Source: Theobroma cacao (Eukaryota > Streptophyta > Magnoliopsida > Malvales > Malvaceae). Taken from it: a stretch of DNA of 64,000 bases. Positions 1 to 13,100 of this stretch are shown here, piece after piece (position 1 is the stretch's first letter; every line of letters begins with the position of its first letter). The stretch is taken from positions 37,596,059-37,660,058 of the forward strand of contig NC_030854.1 in the NCBI RefSeq assembly GCF_000208745.1, read 5' to 3'. The notes under the pieces are model-generated. The model saw only the letters and a list, made by a program, of their open reading frames with translations. It was not told the DNA's origin and searched no databases. The translations under genes were made by a program, and so were the position numbers.

Positions 1-2987
1 AAATAAAAGGGCTCATATACAAATCTTTGACGGAAGGGAGCCAACGTTTCTCTAGTCAAGCTTTCTTCAACGAAAAAGTAGATTAATTAGCATTCTTTAT
101 TGAACATGTTTTTCCCATTGCCATGCTTTTGGCCTTGATTATAGGAACAAATGCTTCTAAAATTTTCATTAATTGGCATGAATTAATTACATACAGGTTG
201 CATTTCTTAGTTTGGAGGGACTTTCTATTTTCAAATTGAGAAGCATCAAGATGATATGGCAGAACCAACCCGCTACGAATTCCTTTGGCAAACAACCAGG
301 AATGAAAGTTCAAGAATGTGATGAGTTATTGACCATTTTTCCATCTAATATGTTGAGAGCATTTCAAGGACTGCAAAAATCTATTAGTGAACAATTGTGT
401 TTTGCTAGAAGAAGTATTTGAAGTCAGAAGGTCAAATATGGAAGAAACATGTGCTGCCTCCACTCAACTAGGAGAGTTGTATATTGTGGATCTACCAAGC
501 CTCAAGTATATTTGAAAAAATGATCCCAAAGGAATTTTTACATTTGAAAATCTGCGGGTAATAAGTATTTGGCGTTGTTTCAATCTGAAGAATGTATTTC
601 CAGCCTCAGTAGCCAAAGTTCTTCCATAACTTAGAGATCTTCGGATAGCTGGTTGCAGAGTGAAGGAAATTGTTTCTAAAGAGGAAGGATTGGAAACAGT
701 TGTCACTTTTGTGTTTGATCAAGTATCCTACCTTTGCCTTTTGAACCTACCAGAACTCGTATGTCTCTACTTGGGGGTGCATGCCACAGAGTGGCCAATG
801 TTAAAAAGGTTAAATGTATTGGACTGTGGGAACATGAAGATACTCGGTATAGAACGTCTTAGCATCCCTGATAAGACTAAGGTCGATGGACAACTTGAGT
901 CCACATTAATCCTTCCACCGCTTTCGTTGGCTAAAAGGTATGCGTGCACCTCCACCTCAACTCTTCTCTCAATTAATTAAGATGCTAACGTGTACATGAA
1001 AAGCTATTTGATTGATCCTTGTAATGTACAAAAAATCATTTCCATCAAATGTGATCTTCAAGAAAATCATTAAATACTACCAAATCAATTTTTTATTTTT
1101 ATATTTATTTTTATAGGAAATTGCATATGTCAATGACTAACTAGTTGAATTTATATAAATTAAGTGGTATGTAATATTTTGAAAAATAAATCACTTGCAT
1201 GTTTTGATTTCACTCACAATTTCAGATGAGCATTTAGTCACTTAACTTTTCGAAAACTTTTATTTTTAGTCATTCAATATTAAAAAATAATGATTTGGTC
1301 ACCAACATTTGTGAAAGTTATTTTTTTTAACACTTAATAATTAGAAAAAAAAAGTCAATCATTAGCTTTTTTAGAGAAAAAAAAGGTCAACCATTGGCTT
1401 CTAACAACTGAGTGATAAACATGAACTTTCACAAAGTTTGATAGCCAAATTGTGATTATTTAAAATTAAATGACCAAAATAAAAACTTATGAAAAATTAA
1501 TTGAGTAAATGTGTAATTAAAATTGGAGTTTGTTTGAGTCCAACCCCTACCTTTAATCGTGAAAACAAGTACCAAGACTTGCCTACTCGCATATTGTGTT
1601 TGTGTGTGCACTTATTTTCTTTTTGGCTCCAAAACTATTTTTTCAGGACATCCCTAAATTAGAAAAATTGTCGCTAAATATTGATGACATTGCAATGATA
1701 AGTGAGTCAATTTTCAAGCAGCCTTTTTCGTTAAATAAAAGTTTTTAAGGTTTACAGCAACCCTGGTAAATCTGTTGTTTCCCCAAGTGCTTTCCTTGAA
1801 AGATTTGACAATCTAGAAAGCTTGTGGTGATTTCTTATGAATTCAAAGAGCTGTTCTGCAATGAAAGAGATAATGGTATGGAGACATATGCGGGGACACT
1901 GCCGATGATCAGAAGCTTAAAATTGATTCATCTTCATAATCCCAAACAATTATGGAGGCAGGACGTACAAGTAGACCACATTCCCCCGAATCTGGAAACT
2001 CTTAAAGTCTGGGATTGTGCCAAACTGATTAGTTTAGGATCATCCACAGCATCGTTCCAAAATCTCTTGATGTTGGATGTGTGGAGCTGCAAAGCAATGA
2101 TATGCTTAGATACATCTTTAGCAGTCCAAAGTCTAGCCCAGCTCTAAAAATTGAGGTTAAGACAGTGCATTCCAATGAAGGAAATAGTTGGAAATGAGGG
2201 TGATGAAGCAACATACGACATTGTTTTCAGCAACTTGAAAAGTTTGGAACTTTGTGGTTGACCACAAATTAGAAGTTTTTGTTCAGGCAACCACACATTT
2301 GGGTTCCCGTCTTTAGAAAAAGTAATTGTGAGCAAATGTCCTGAAATGAAGATTTTCTGTAAGGGAGTTTTAAATGCGCCAATGCTGCAAAGAGTACAAG
2401 AAACAGATGAAGATGGTAAGGGACATTGGGGTGGTGACCTTAACAGTACTATCCAACAACTCTACGTCGAAAAGGTACCTATGTAAGAAATTATTTATCT
2501 AACGAATTAATTGTCTTTGTAAGGCTCTTTTTTGTTGCTGGATGCTTTTGTTTGCTTAATTTAACTTTAGGTTTTCTATTTTTATTTCCTTTTTGTTTGT
2601 GCGTACTTTTGAACTTAATCTTCCTTTCTTTGATGGATTTTGTAGGTTGGATACTAAGGAGTTGTGTATGAAGTACTTTCCAAATTTTCTAAGTCAATAG
2701 AAATATGGAAGGACAATCTTGAAGGAGTTTTAGATTTTGTAAATCTTAAATATTTGAAAATTTACAAATGTAAGAGCTTCAAGTCCATTTTTACTGTTTC
2801 CATGGTTTTGGAGCTTCAGCAATTGAACGAGATAAAAGTAAAAAATTGCCATATGATGGAGCATATTATCACAAATGAACAAGCAGAGGAAGCCGCAATG
2901 AATTTAATGGTGTTACCCAGGCTTAAGGTTATAATTCTTGAGTCATGTTCCAATTTGAGGAGCTTTTGTTTGAGAAGTATTACAATG
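1..2987 (+). pseudogene. Truncated, decayed tandem copy of the LRR part of the NLR gene
   Basis: This stretch aligns by eye, exon by exon and intron by intron, with 10867-13952 of the intact NLR gene. It holds the tail of exon 2 (to about 77), exon 3 (197-937), exon 4 (1647-2474) and a cut-off exon 5 (2646-2987). Splice dinucleotides are kept, and the exon 3 copy has exactly the same length (741 bp) as its partner. The reading frame is broken many times: a +1 shift near 378-425, a one-base loss just before 937, a Trp-to-stop change at 513-515, a Gln-to-stop at 627-629, a stop at 1732-1734 and a stop at 2655-2657. The copy lacks any CC or NB-ARC part inside the window, although the 5' part could lie to the left. 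Homology stops abruptly at about 2987, where AT-rich sequence begins. It is a relic of tandem duplication, not a functional receptor. Confidence 0.9.
1231..1511. mobile_element. MITE-like element, copy 1 (in the pseudogene intron)
   Basis: The element begins CATTTAGTCACTTAA and ends with a near-perfect reverse complement of that motif (around 1497-1511), so it has terminal inverted repeats of some 30-40 bp around an AT-rich core. It has no coding capacity. It sits in the pseudogene's equivalent of NLR intron 3, in the same place as the element at 12191-12436. The superfamily is not assigned because a clear target-site duplication could not be fixed by eye. Confidence 0.65.
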
Positions 2988-3770
2988 GATGTCAGTCCAA
3001 TTGTTAATATTATTAAAAAAAATTATTATTTATATTGATATGATTTTTTTACTGATATAGCATTAAATATGATGACTTGTTAATAATGATGTGACATTTT
3101 TTTTATATTTCACATCATTCTTTTCAATGTTTTAAATTATGAAACACAGAAATTTAATTTTTTTTATTCAAACAATACTATTTTCCTAAATCCTAGAAAC
3201 CTATTAGTATTTTTTATTTGTTTCTTATGCAATTGTGTTTAATATCATTAACTCACATTGGATAATTCAATATCCACACTTATAAAATCCATTTTAGTAC
3301 TTGATCATGTCATATTGACATTACTATTACATTATTTTTAAAATACTACATCAGTAGTGTTATGTCATTATATTCAATGTCACGTCTAATAGCAAAGCTA
3401 ATATTTTATGTTTGGAGAGACGAAAATAAAAAGTTCGATGTTTATAGAGATAAAATTATAAATTTTTTTTTAAAATAGGGATAAAATTATAAATTTTAAA
3501 AAGTAATAAGTAAAAATTTTAAAATTTTAACTGTGAGGCCCTACTAGCCCCTTCCTCTACTTCTAATCAAATCAATAAAAAAATACCATGTCAACATAAG
3601 CAAACGTCATATTAATATAAATAATAAAAAATTTTATCACATTGAATTGATATTGTATTTTTAAAAAGTACATAGATTCAATTTTTGAAAGTATTATATA
3701 AAAATTAAATTAACCATTATAATATAATATAAAGACTAATGTCATAATTTAATAAAAAATTTATATTCAG
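2988..3770. repeat. AT-rich dispersed repeat abutting the broken NLR copy
   Basis: No coding sequence is visible. Short blocks resemble 22390-22810 in the same order: a TTATTAAAAAAAATTATTAT-like block followed by a stretch reading into TTTTTTTACT, and further on a CATATTAATATAAATAA-like block followed by a 'TTGATATTG' segment. This suggests that both are copies of one old non-coding dispersed repeat. The left edge coincides with the end of homology between the pseudogene and the intact NLR gene. Confidence 0.4.
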
Positions 3771-5678
3771 CCACCCCCATTACACTTGCTCGAGTTTTTA
3801 AATCTCGTGATGCGACCGCTTTGTCGGGTAACCAGAAAATATCCTATACATCCCCACTTTCCATTTAATGGATAAAGAATATACACTTGCCTCACATGGG
3901 AAATTGTGTTCCCTAAGGATTTCTTTTTATTGTGAATTACACGACTTATTAAATTAAACAACAATAATAAAAATTATCTAATTCTTGAAATTAACATAAA
4001 AGTCTCCATCTAAGCTTGATTCAACCTGAAAGAAATAGTAAGCTCGGACTTAGTTAAATTTATAAAACTCATATATATTCACTATTGACATTATATTTTC
4101 CCTTTTGAGTTCTAATTAACATATTTAAACTTTTCTGATCTCTTTTAACTTTTTTTTTTAAATGAGTTTTATTTTTTCGTTACTTGTAATATTATGACAA
4201 GTCTTTTAACTCAATTGACAGAATACTTTTGTGAGATAGAGTACTTGGTGCCGGAATTTAATTGTACATTTACAAAAGTTACACTGTGCATCAAGCAGAG
4301 ACAGCAAGCAGAATCAGTAAAGAGTCCCAACAACGTCAACCAAAAAACAAAAGGATCCTACAAGGAAAAGCAGCGATAAAGCCTATAAGAATCAGATCCC
4401 TCGACAATACCCTGGATGGGGCAAAACCTGAGAGGAGCTCCTAAAAAGTCTCAGGAGCACGGGGCTGAGACAAAGTCTCCCATCCAATGAGAAATGAGCA
4501 GAAGACTGAGCAGACACGTGAAATGCTTTCCAATTTCCATGTGCACTCCTTTGTAATTATTGGTGAGAGTGGGACAGACACCTCCACGTTTCCCCAACTT
4601 GAATTCCAATTGCATCTCCTACCTAACACTTTCTTGTCTCTCTTCATTTCTTTTCCTTTATTCTAGTTTTTTTTTTTTTTGGGTATTAGTTGTGATGGCT
4701 TTGTAGGATCTATATATTTGTATGCCACTATATATTTGTCTTATATAAAAAAAGAAACTATATATATTTGTCTTGTCTGCCACTATTCTTTTCTTTCTTC
4801 CGTTAATCCATTTTTTAATTTATATTGGTATGGCATAGTGTTTTAATAATGAAAACTTATGACAAGTCTTTCTTTATAATTGCCGATTGTCATGACTCGT
4901 GGGCTCATGGGTATTTACTGAAATTTTAAGTCTTTCTTTATAATTGATGATCGGAAAAATTTGAAACTTAATGTGAAATTATGGTTAAGAAAATGTGAGT
5001 GAAGTACAGCTCAATTCATCCATTGATTATTGTTTGACAAGTTGCATTATTGTATTAACCATTAATTTTGTTAGAGTGGTTAATGACATCTACTTTAACA
5101 ATAAGGGAGAAACCTTAAGTATCCATATGAATTTAGTCTAATGTTACATTGAAACTTTGGATATCAATATGAATTTAATCTAATTTTATATTGAAACTTT
5201 AGTAAAGCTATCTCATTTGTATACGTTTAAAAGAAATAAAAAGGTGCAAGTGGCATGAGCAAGTGACTAGCAATAGTATATGTTTTAGATGAAAAAGTTC
5301 ATTAAAGAAAAGAGAAGGCTTGCTCTGTTTAAATCCCCACCCCCTCCCTCCTTTGGCAGAAAAAGCAAAGGTGACCAATATAAGAGAGGAGGTTAGACAA
5401 ATATTAACATTATTCTTTCATGGCATTGATTTTCACACTGACTTGGTAGAATGAAATTTCAGAGAAATTACGCTGACCATATTTTATTGATACAACACGA
5501 GCTGCAAATCTTGTACAAAGAATAAAGAAAGCATCAACAATCACATCAGTTTGGCATGTTCAAGAGGGAGAGTGAATTAAGCATTAGACTTGGAAAGTTC
5601 ATTAAATAACATACCTTTTGATCAACTTTCCATAGTTGGAAAAGCATAATTGGAGCGAATTTAGAAAAGTAAAAGAAT

Positions 5679-5717
<39 letters not shown>

Positions 5718-6560
5718 CTATTCATAATGATAAATAATTTTATATAATTTGTTAATCAATAAAAAAAATACTTATAATAATCTTTTAAGAAAGTTGTGCT
5801 CAGTCATATATATTTTTTTATATTCAAATTCATCAATTTTTGATTATGTGTTGAAAAATATCGATTTCTTTAGAATTGAATCTTAGACGTTTTAATTTAC
5901 ATTACTCTTATTTTTAAGTTGAAGTGTTGAGACTTATTGGCTCAAATGTAACAGAATCACTTGGACGATTTGCATATTTTTTTTTAAATAATTTATTAAT
6001 TATTTTCAACTTACTCATACTTAGCCAAACTTCAAAAAAAAATTAATACAATCAATATCTAATATTCTTATGGTATTTCTATTTAAACTTATAATCCTAA
6101 ATATAAAACTATAATGCATAAAATATAAAAATTAAATATGATATATCAGATTAATAATTTCCTTTTACATAATCAGGATCGTTTAAAGACTATATATTCA
6201 AGATAATTTCATTTCAACTAAATATAAAACATAAAACACATAAAAAAATACTCAAGATAAACTCCTTTTATATAATTAGGANATATATTAAAATTTAAAA
6301 AATTTTATATGATATAGAAAAAATTTTAAAAATTTGGGGGCTGCTGTGTAAAGGAGAATATATATACTTCCACATAGGACCAACTGGCAAAGCATGATTA
6401 ATTTGTACTAGTAAATGTCTGGAGATTGATGATTAGCCTTGATCTGCCATAATTCATTGAATCACTTTGGAATGGGGCGGCTCTGATTTTGCCACCTTTT
6501 TCGGTCCAATGGAATCATAAAGTTAGTAATTAAAGGAGTGAATGGAAGAGCAAGCCAAAA
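3771..6560. other. Intergenic region between the NLR pseudogene and the NLR gene
   Basis: No convincing gene is present. The part from about 4200 to 4660 is less AT-rich than its surroundings and contains CACGTG-like and pyrimidine-rich sequence, but its open frames are short and unlike any protein I know. The rest is AT-rich, with an (AT)n tract at 5683-5714 and one ambiguous base at 6282. Confidence 0.6.
5683..5714. repeat. (AT)16 microsatellite
   Basis: An uninterrupted AT dinucleotide run of about 32 bp in the intergenic region 1.5 kb upstream of the NLR start codon. Confidence 0.95.
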
Positions 6561-6576
6561 TAAGGATGAGTCTTTT

Positions 6577-6610
6577 GGTCAAAAACCGACAACAGCTTAT
6601 TACTATATAA
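6577..6610 (+). promoter_or_regulatory. Candidate NLR promoter: W-box and TATA box
   Basis: A TATATAA element lies at 6604-6610 and a W-box (GGTCAA, the complement of TTGACC) at 6577-6582. W-boxes are WRKY-factor targets common in defence-gene promoters. If transcription starts about 30 bp after the TATA box, the 5' leader would be about 550 nt, pyrimidine-rich, and would include a short upstream reading frame at 6639-6686 that could damp translation. The placement is inferred, and an intron in the leader is possible. Confidence 0.4.
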
Positions 6611-7189
6611 TTTTCTTCTTTCCTCTCTTCTATAAACCATGATGGGCAATGAAAACAGATTTTATTTGTTTAATAAAATCTCATGACTTAAGGTGAGCCT
6701 TTGTTTGTACTTGAACGGCCGTGAAAAGCTGCGTGCCAGTTTCATAAAACCCAGTCAGACACAACGTTTCTGCTCAACTCATCCCTTTTACCTTACTTTA
6801 GCGTCCTTTGCTCTTCCATTTCTCAAAACCCTTTTATTTTCTTCCTTTGATCTTCGATTCTCTTTTCCTTTTCCTTTGTTTTTTTGGCTTGCTCCGTTGT
6901 TTCTTTCTCATCTCTTTTCCCTTCACCTCAAGGTGTCGGCTTCTCACATTCCTCTACTTTCCACCCAATAAACCAGAAACCTTTCACTTTGATTCTTAGT
7001 TGCCTCTTTCTTCATAGCTACAGCTAATGGAGAAAACCACCGTTTCCAATTTCTTACCATTCTGATTATTTGCCTTGCTCATATCGTTTATTGATATATT
7101 CGTCTTGCTGTTTTCATTTTTGGGTCTTCTCGATCCCCTGTTGTCTACTTCTTCTGTCATTTGCTTTGCTTTTCTGTTGAATTAAAAAA

Positions 7190-10100
7190 ATGGAACCTAT
7201 TCTTACTGGTGCTGCTGCCAACCTTTCTTCGGAAGCTGCAAAAGGCATCTTCCAAGATATGAAACGTCATATCAGATATGTAATCATTTACAAGAAAAAT
7301 GTCGACAAGTTTGAGGAGAAACTTAAGATGTTGATAGCAAAAAGAGCAAGTCTGCAGCAAGAGGTTGATGCTGCAGACAGGAACGGGGAGAAGATAAAAG
7401 CGGACGTCCAACATTGGAGCAACACAGTGGACAAGGTAATCAATGAAGATGTGAAGAAAATGAAGGATCTTGAAGACAAAGCAAAGAACAAGTGCTTCAT
7501 TGGCTTGTGTCCCAATATCAAGTCTCGCAACCAGCTTAGCAGGAAAGCAGAAGAAGGTGTCGCGACTATTGACGACCTTATCCAACAGTGTCAATTTAAC
7601 GGAGTGGGATACCGTGATGTTCCAGAAGCTATATTGGACGCATCTCCTAAAGACTTTGAGACCTTTAAATCAAGAGAAAAGGTTTTCAACGATATCATGG
7701 AGGCTATAAAAGACGCTACTATCAACATGATAGGGTTGTATGGGTTGGCTGGTATGGGCAAAACATCACTAGTCAAAGAAGTTGCCAGACAAGTCCAAGA
7801 GCTTAAGTTATTTGATTCGGTGGTTACCGTAATTATGACTCAGACGCCGGACATTCAGAACATTCAAGATCAAATTGCAGAGTTGTTGGGTCTAAGACTT
7901 GAAGACAAGAGTACGGTTGTAAGAGCACATAGATTGTGCGAAAGGTTGAAAAAAGGGAAGAAGGTTCTTGTTGTTTTAGATAATGTTTGGAAGAAATTGG
8001 ACCTCGAGGAAGTTGGAATTCCATTTGGAAACCAACACAAGGGATGCAAGATATTGTTGACATCAAGAGATCAAAATGTTCTCTCCAATGGGATGGATGC
8101 TGAGAAAACTTTTTCAATTGGTGATTTAGACGATGAAGAAGCTTGGGACTTGTTTAGGAAGATGGTTGGGGATAGTGTTGAAAGTGCTGAGTTGCGATCT
8201 ACAGCAATTGAGGTAGCCCAAAGGTGTGCAAGATTACCGCTGGCCATTGCAACAGTTGCAAGGGCATTGCGAAATAAAAGTTTATTTGCTTGGGAGGATG
8301 CTTTACGGCAACTACAGAGGCCTTCCTCAAGCAACTTCACTGGGATATCCGCTGACGTATATTCAGCTATAGAGTTGAGTTACAATCATTTAGAAAGTGA
8401 TGAACTTAAACAAACTTTCCTACTTTGCACTCTACTGCGCCATGATTCAAGCATTGATTACTTGTTGCAATGTGCGATTGGTTTGGGTTTAATTAATGGT
8501 GTCAGCACCGTGAAGGAAGCACGGAATAGGTTGTTAACACTGGTGAGTAACCTCAAAGCCTCTTGTTTGTTACTTGATAATAACCTCAATGACCGTTACT
8601 TTGATATGCATGATCTTGTTTATGATGTCGCCGTGTCAATCGCTTCTAAGGACAATCATGTCTTTGCATTAAACGAGGAAGTTCTGGAAGATTGGCCAAA
8701 TGGAGAGAAAATGAACAAGATTTATTTGCGATATCCTAGTATAATTGGAGAGCTTCCTTCCGAGTTGAATTGTCCAGAGGTTGTTCTTTTCATTTTCTTT
8801 AGCGAAGATCTTTCCCTCAAAATGCCACCTAGCTTCTTTAACGAAACAAAAAATCTTAAAGTCTTAGATTTGAGTGATATGCAATTTTCTTCTTTACCTT
8901 TGTCAACTTGTCTCTTAACAAGCCTTCGTGCATTGTTCCTGAATCGATGTGAATTGAGAGATATAACCAGTATTGGAGAACTTAAGAATTTGGAAATTCT
9001 TAACCTTTCATATTCTGATATCAAAATTCTACCTAAGGATATTGGGCGACTGGTTAAATTAAAACTGTTAGATTTAAGTCATTGTACTAAACTCAAAATA
9101 ATTTCACCAGGTGTCTTATCAAGCTTGTCTAGATTAGAAGAATTATATATGGGTGGCACCTTTATTCAATGGGAAGTAGGGGGACATGCCAACCAACGAG
9201 GCAGTATTGCTAGTCTTGCTGAATTGAATACTCTGTCTTGTTTGACCACTTTAGAAGTCCATATTCCTGATGCCGAGGCCATATCAAGGGGCTTGCTCTT
9301 TAAAGAGTTGCACAAGTTGATCAGATACCAGATTTTCATAGGAAAGGAATGGGAATGGTTTGGTGAGTATGAGCATTCAAGGACTCTGAAACTCAAGTTA
9401 AGTACAAGTATTGATCATTTGGATCATGGAATTAAGTTGCTATTGAAGAAAACTGAAGCTTTATATTTAGATGACCTTAAAAGTGTCACGATTGCAATGC
9501 AAGAGTTCAAAGATGAAGAAAGCTTATCGCATTTGAAGAATCTCCATATCCAAAATGATTCAGTGATCAAATATATCATTATTGATAATGGTATAGTTGA
9601 TAAAAATGAATTTCTTCAATTACAATCTTTGACACTTCAAAATCTACCTCAGCTCATTAGTTTTTGTTCTGAAGATGAAAACGGCTCTACCTCCAGGGTT
9701 CAAGATGAGTTGCCTCTATTTAGTGAAAAGGTATTTATTACTTTTCATTTTTCACTCATTCTAAAGCATATGTTGATCTCATTTATTAGTTTCTTAAAAT
9801 TTTCTTCTTATGAACAGCCAACGTTCTCAAATGTTAAATTAGTATTATTTTAGAATCTCTCTCCTTCGCTTTTTTGCTAATTGATCTTCAATATCTATTA
9901 TGAGTAAAAACATACATTGAATATCTATTTTAAATTTGACACTCTACAATCCGTTTATAAAAATTGTCTAGTGCTATACTGATCCTTTGTTAAAGTTTTA
10001 TGCAAGAGCCTAGCATAATTGTAAGATGAGTGAGGGCATAGTTAGAGATCTTAGGTTTGAGATTTTGTTCATGCAGATAAATAAATTTCAATATATATCT

Positions 10101-13100
10101 ACATTCTAAAAAAAAACTGATGCCTTCTCCTCCATTTAAAAAAAACAGGTTGCCACATTGTGTGAAAGCCATTTCCTTTTGTTTCCATTTTTCGCTACCA
10201 TCCACGATTGATAAACCGAACCATGTCATAGTGCCCATTTCAAAGCCTGAACATCAACAAAACCCACTTCAGTGATTGTTTAATACATTAGAAATCACTT
10301 CTCCGTAAAATGGAAGTAATTATTTCTCCTGAACTCAGTTGCCATTGAATTGGCAAACCCATTCCTTCCTTTTTAATCATAGAATGTTATGTAATTATGC
10401 TAAATAAGCTAGTCTTTCTTCTGTTGTCTTTTTCTTTTTTTTTTTTCACACAATTTTTAATCTAGATTAATTACTTGTCTGCAGTCGTTGTTCCCTTGCT
10501 TGGAGAATTTGCGGTTGTCCTCAATTAGTGTTGAAAGGATATGGCATGATTCTTTCTGCAATCATGAGAATTTGACAAGTTTGATCATCGAGAATTGTGG
10601 CAACTTAAAACGTTTATTATCATTTTCTATGTCTAGGAAGCTAGTGCATCTCAAATGCTTTGAGATAATTGGATGCAAGTGCCTAAGAGAGATAATTTTT
10701 GCAGAGGATATAGAGGAAGAAAGCAAAGATACGATTTTATTTCCTCAATTAAACTCTCTAAAGTTACAAGATCTTCAGCATCTCATTGGATTTTTGTTAG
10801 AACGTCGGAATATTGAATTTCCGTCCTTGAAGTCACTAAAGATAGAGAAATGCCCAGAACTAAAGGGGTTCATATACGAATCTACAATGGAAGGGAGCCA
10901 AAATTTTTCTAGTCAAGTTCTCTTTGACGAAAAGGTAGAGTATTGTTAGCATTCTTTATTATCCATGTTTTCCCATTGCCATGCTTTTGGCCTTGATTAT
11001 AGGAACAAATGCTTCTAAACATTTCATTAATTGGCATGAATTAATTACATACAGGTTGCATTTCTTAGTTTGGAGAAAATTTCTATTTCCAAATTGAGAA
11101 ACATGAAGATGATATGGAAGAACCAACTCGCTGCGAATTCCTTTCACAAACTACAGGAAATGGAAGTTGAAGAATGTGACCAGCTACTGACCATTTTTCC
11201 ATCTAATATGTTGAGAGCATTTCAAGGACTGCAAACTCTAACAGTTCATAAATGTGTTTCGGTAGAAGAAGTATTTGAAGTCGGAAGCTCAAATATGGAA
11301 GAAACAGGTGCTGTCACCAGTCAACTAAGAGAGTTGCATATTTGGCATCTACCAAGCCTCAAGAATATTTGGAAGAATGATCCCAAAGGAATTTTTACAT
11401 TTGAAAATCTGCGGGTAATAAGTGTTTGGGATTGTTGCAGTCTGAAGAATGTATTTCCAGCCTCAGTAGCCAGAGTTCTTCCACAACTTAGAGATCTTCA
11501 CATAAATGATTGCGGAGTGGAAGAAATTGTTTCCAAGGAGGAAGGATTGGAAACAACTGTCACTTTCAGGTTTGATCAAGTATGCTACCTTCGTCTTTGG
11601 CAGCTACCAGAACTCAAATGCTTTTACCCGGAGGTACATACGACAAAGTGGCCAATGTTAAAAAAGTTAAAAGTATTTGGCTGTGACAAAATGAAGATAT
11701 TTGGTACAGAACGTCTCAGCATCTCAGATATGGCTAAAGTCGATGGACAACTTGAGTCCACTTTAATCCAACCACCGCTTTTGTTGGCTGAAAAGGTATG
11801 CATGTGCCTCCACCTCCACTCTTTCTCAACTGATTAAGATGCTAACGTGTACGTGAAAATCAATTTAACAGGCCCTTGTAATGTACTAGCTATATTTCCA
11901 ACTTTTTATTAACAAACTAGAGTGCCAAAAATAAACATCATTTTAATCAAATGTGATCTTACAAAAAATCATTAAATACAACAAAATCAAATTTTTATTA
12001 TTGTTATTATTTTTATAGGAAATTGCATATGTCAATGACTAGCTAGTTGAATTTATATAAATTAAGTGGTATGTAATACTTTAAAAAAAAAAAATCACTT
12101 CCATGTTTTGATTTCACTCACAAATACAGACGATAACTTCAAATTTGCTAGTTTCAAAGAGAAAAAGCAAAAAAATAGTGTTACATTAAACATTTAGTCA
12201 CTTAATGTTTCAAAAATTTCTATTTAGTCGTTCAACTTTAAAAAATTCTTATTTTGATCACTTAATTGTCTGAAAAATGTTAGTCAATCATTACCTTTTT
12301 TAAAGACAAAAGTCAACCATTGGCTTCTAACAATTGAATGGTAAACATTAACTTTTACAAATTTGATAACCAAATTGTGATTATTCAAAATTAAATGACC
12401 AAAATAAAATTTTATGAAAAGTTAAGTGACTAAATGCGTAATAAAAAATGGAGTATATATACCTTGTTTGAGTATAAATAAAAAGAAGTATTCCAAAGTT
12501 TCAAATGTAATCTGAGTGTATCAAGACTTGCGCAATAATTTTTATTAGTACAATAATTTTTGCATTGTTGAAAGAAGAACATTGACTCCAAAACTGTTAC
12601 TTTATTGGTTTTCAGGTCATCCCTCAATTAGAAAAATTGTCATTAAATATTGATGACATTAATGCAATGATAAGTGATAGTCAATTTTCAAGAAGCCTTT
12701 TTCGTGAAATAAAAGTTCTTAGGGTGTGCAACTCTGGTGATGAATCTGTTGTTTTCCCAATTACTTTCCTAGAAAGATTTCAAAATCTAGAAAAGCTTGT
12801 GGTGATTTCTTATGAATTCAAAGAGCTGTTCTGCGATGAAAGAGATAGTGGTATGGAGACATATGCTGGGACACTGCCCACGATCAGAAGCCTAAAATTG
12901 ATTTGTCTTGATAATCTCAAACATTTATGGAAGCAGGACGTACAAGTAGACCGCATTCTCCCTAATCTGGAAACTCTTCAAGTCCACCAGTGTGACGAAC
13001 TTATTAGTTTAGGATCATCCTCAGCATCGTTTCAAAATCTCTTGACGTTGGATGTGTGTAGCTGTGGCGCAATGATATGCTTAGTTACATCTTTAGCAGT

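Noticed and set aside
4194..4660. Short overlapping ORFs between the NLR copies
   Set aside because: They are 60-69 codons, unsupported by motifs or splice sites, and two frames compete over the same bases.
7157..7594. 145-codon minus-strand ORF
   Set aside because: It lies antisense to the CC region of the NLR gene and shows no protein motif; it is a shadow of codon bias.
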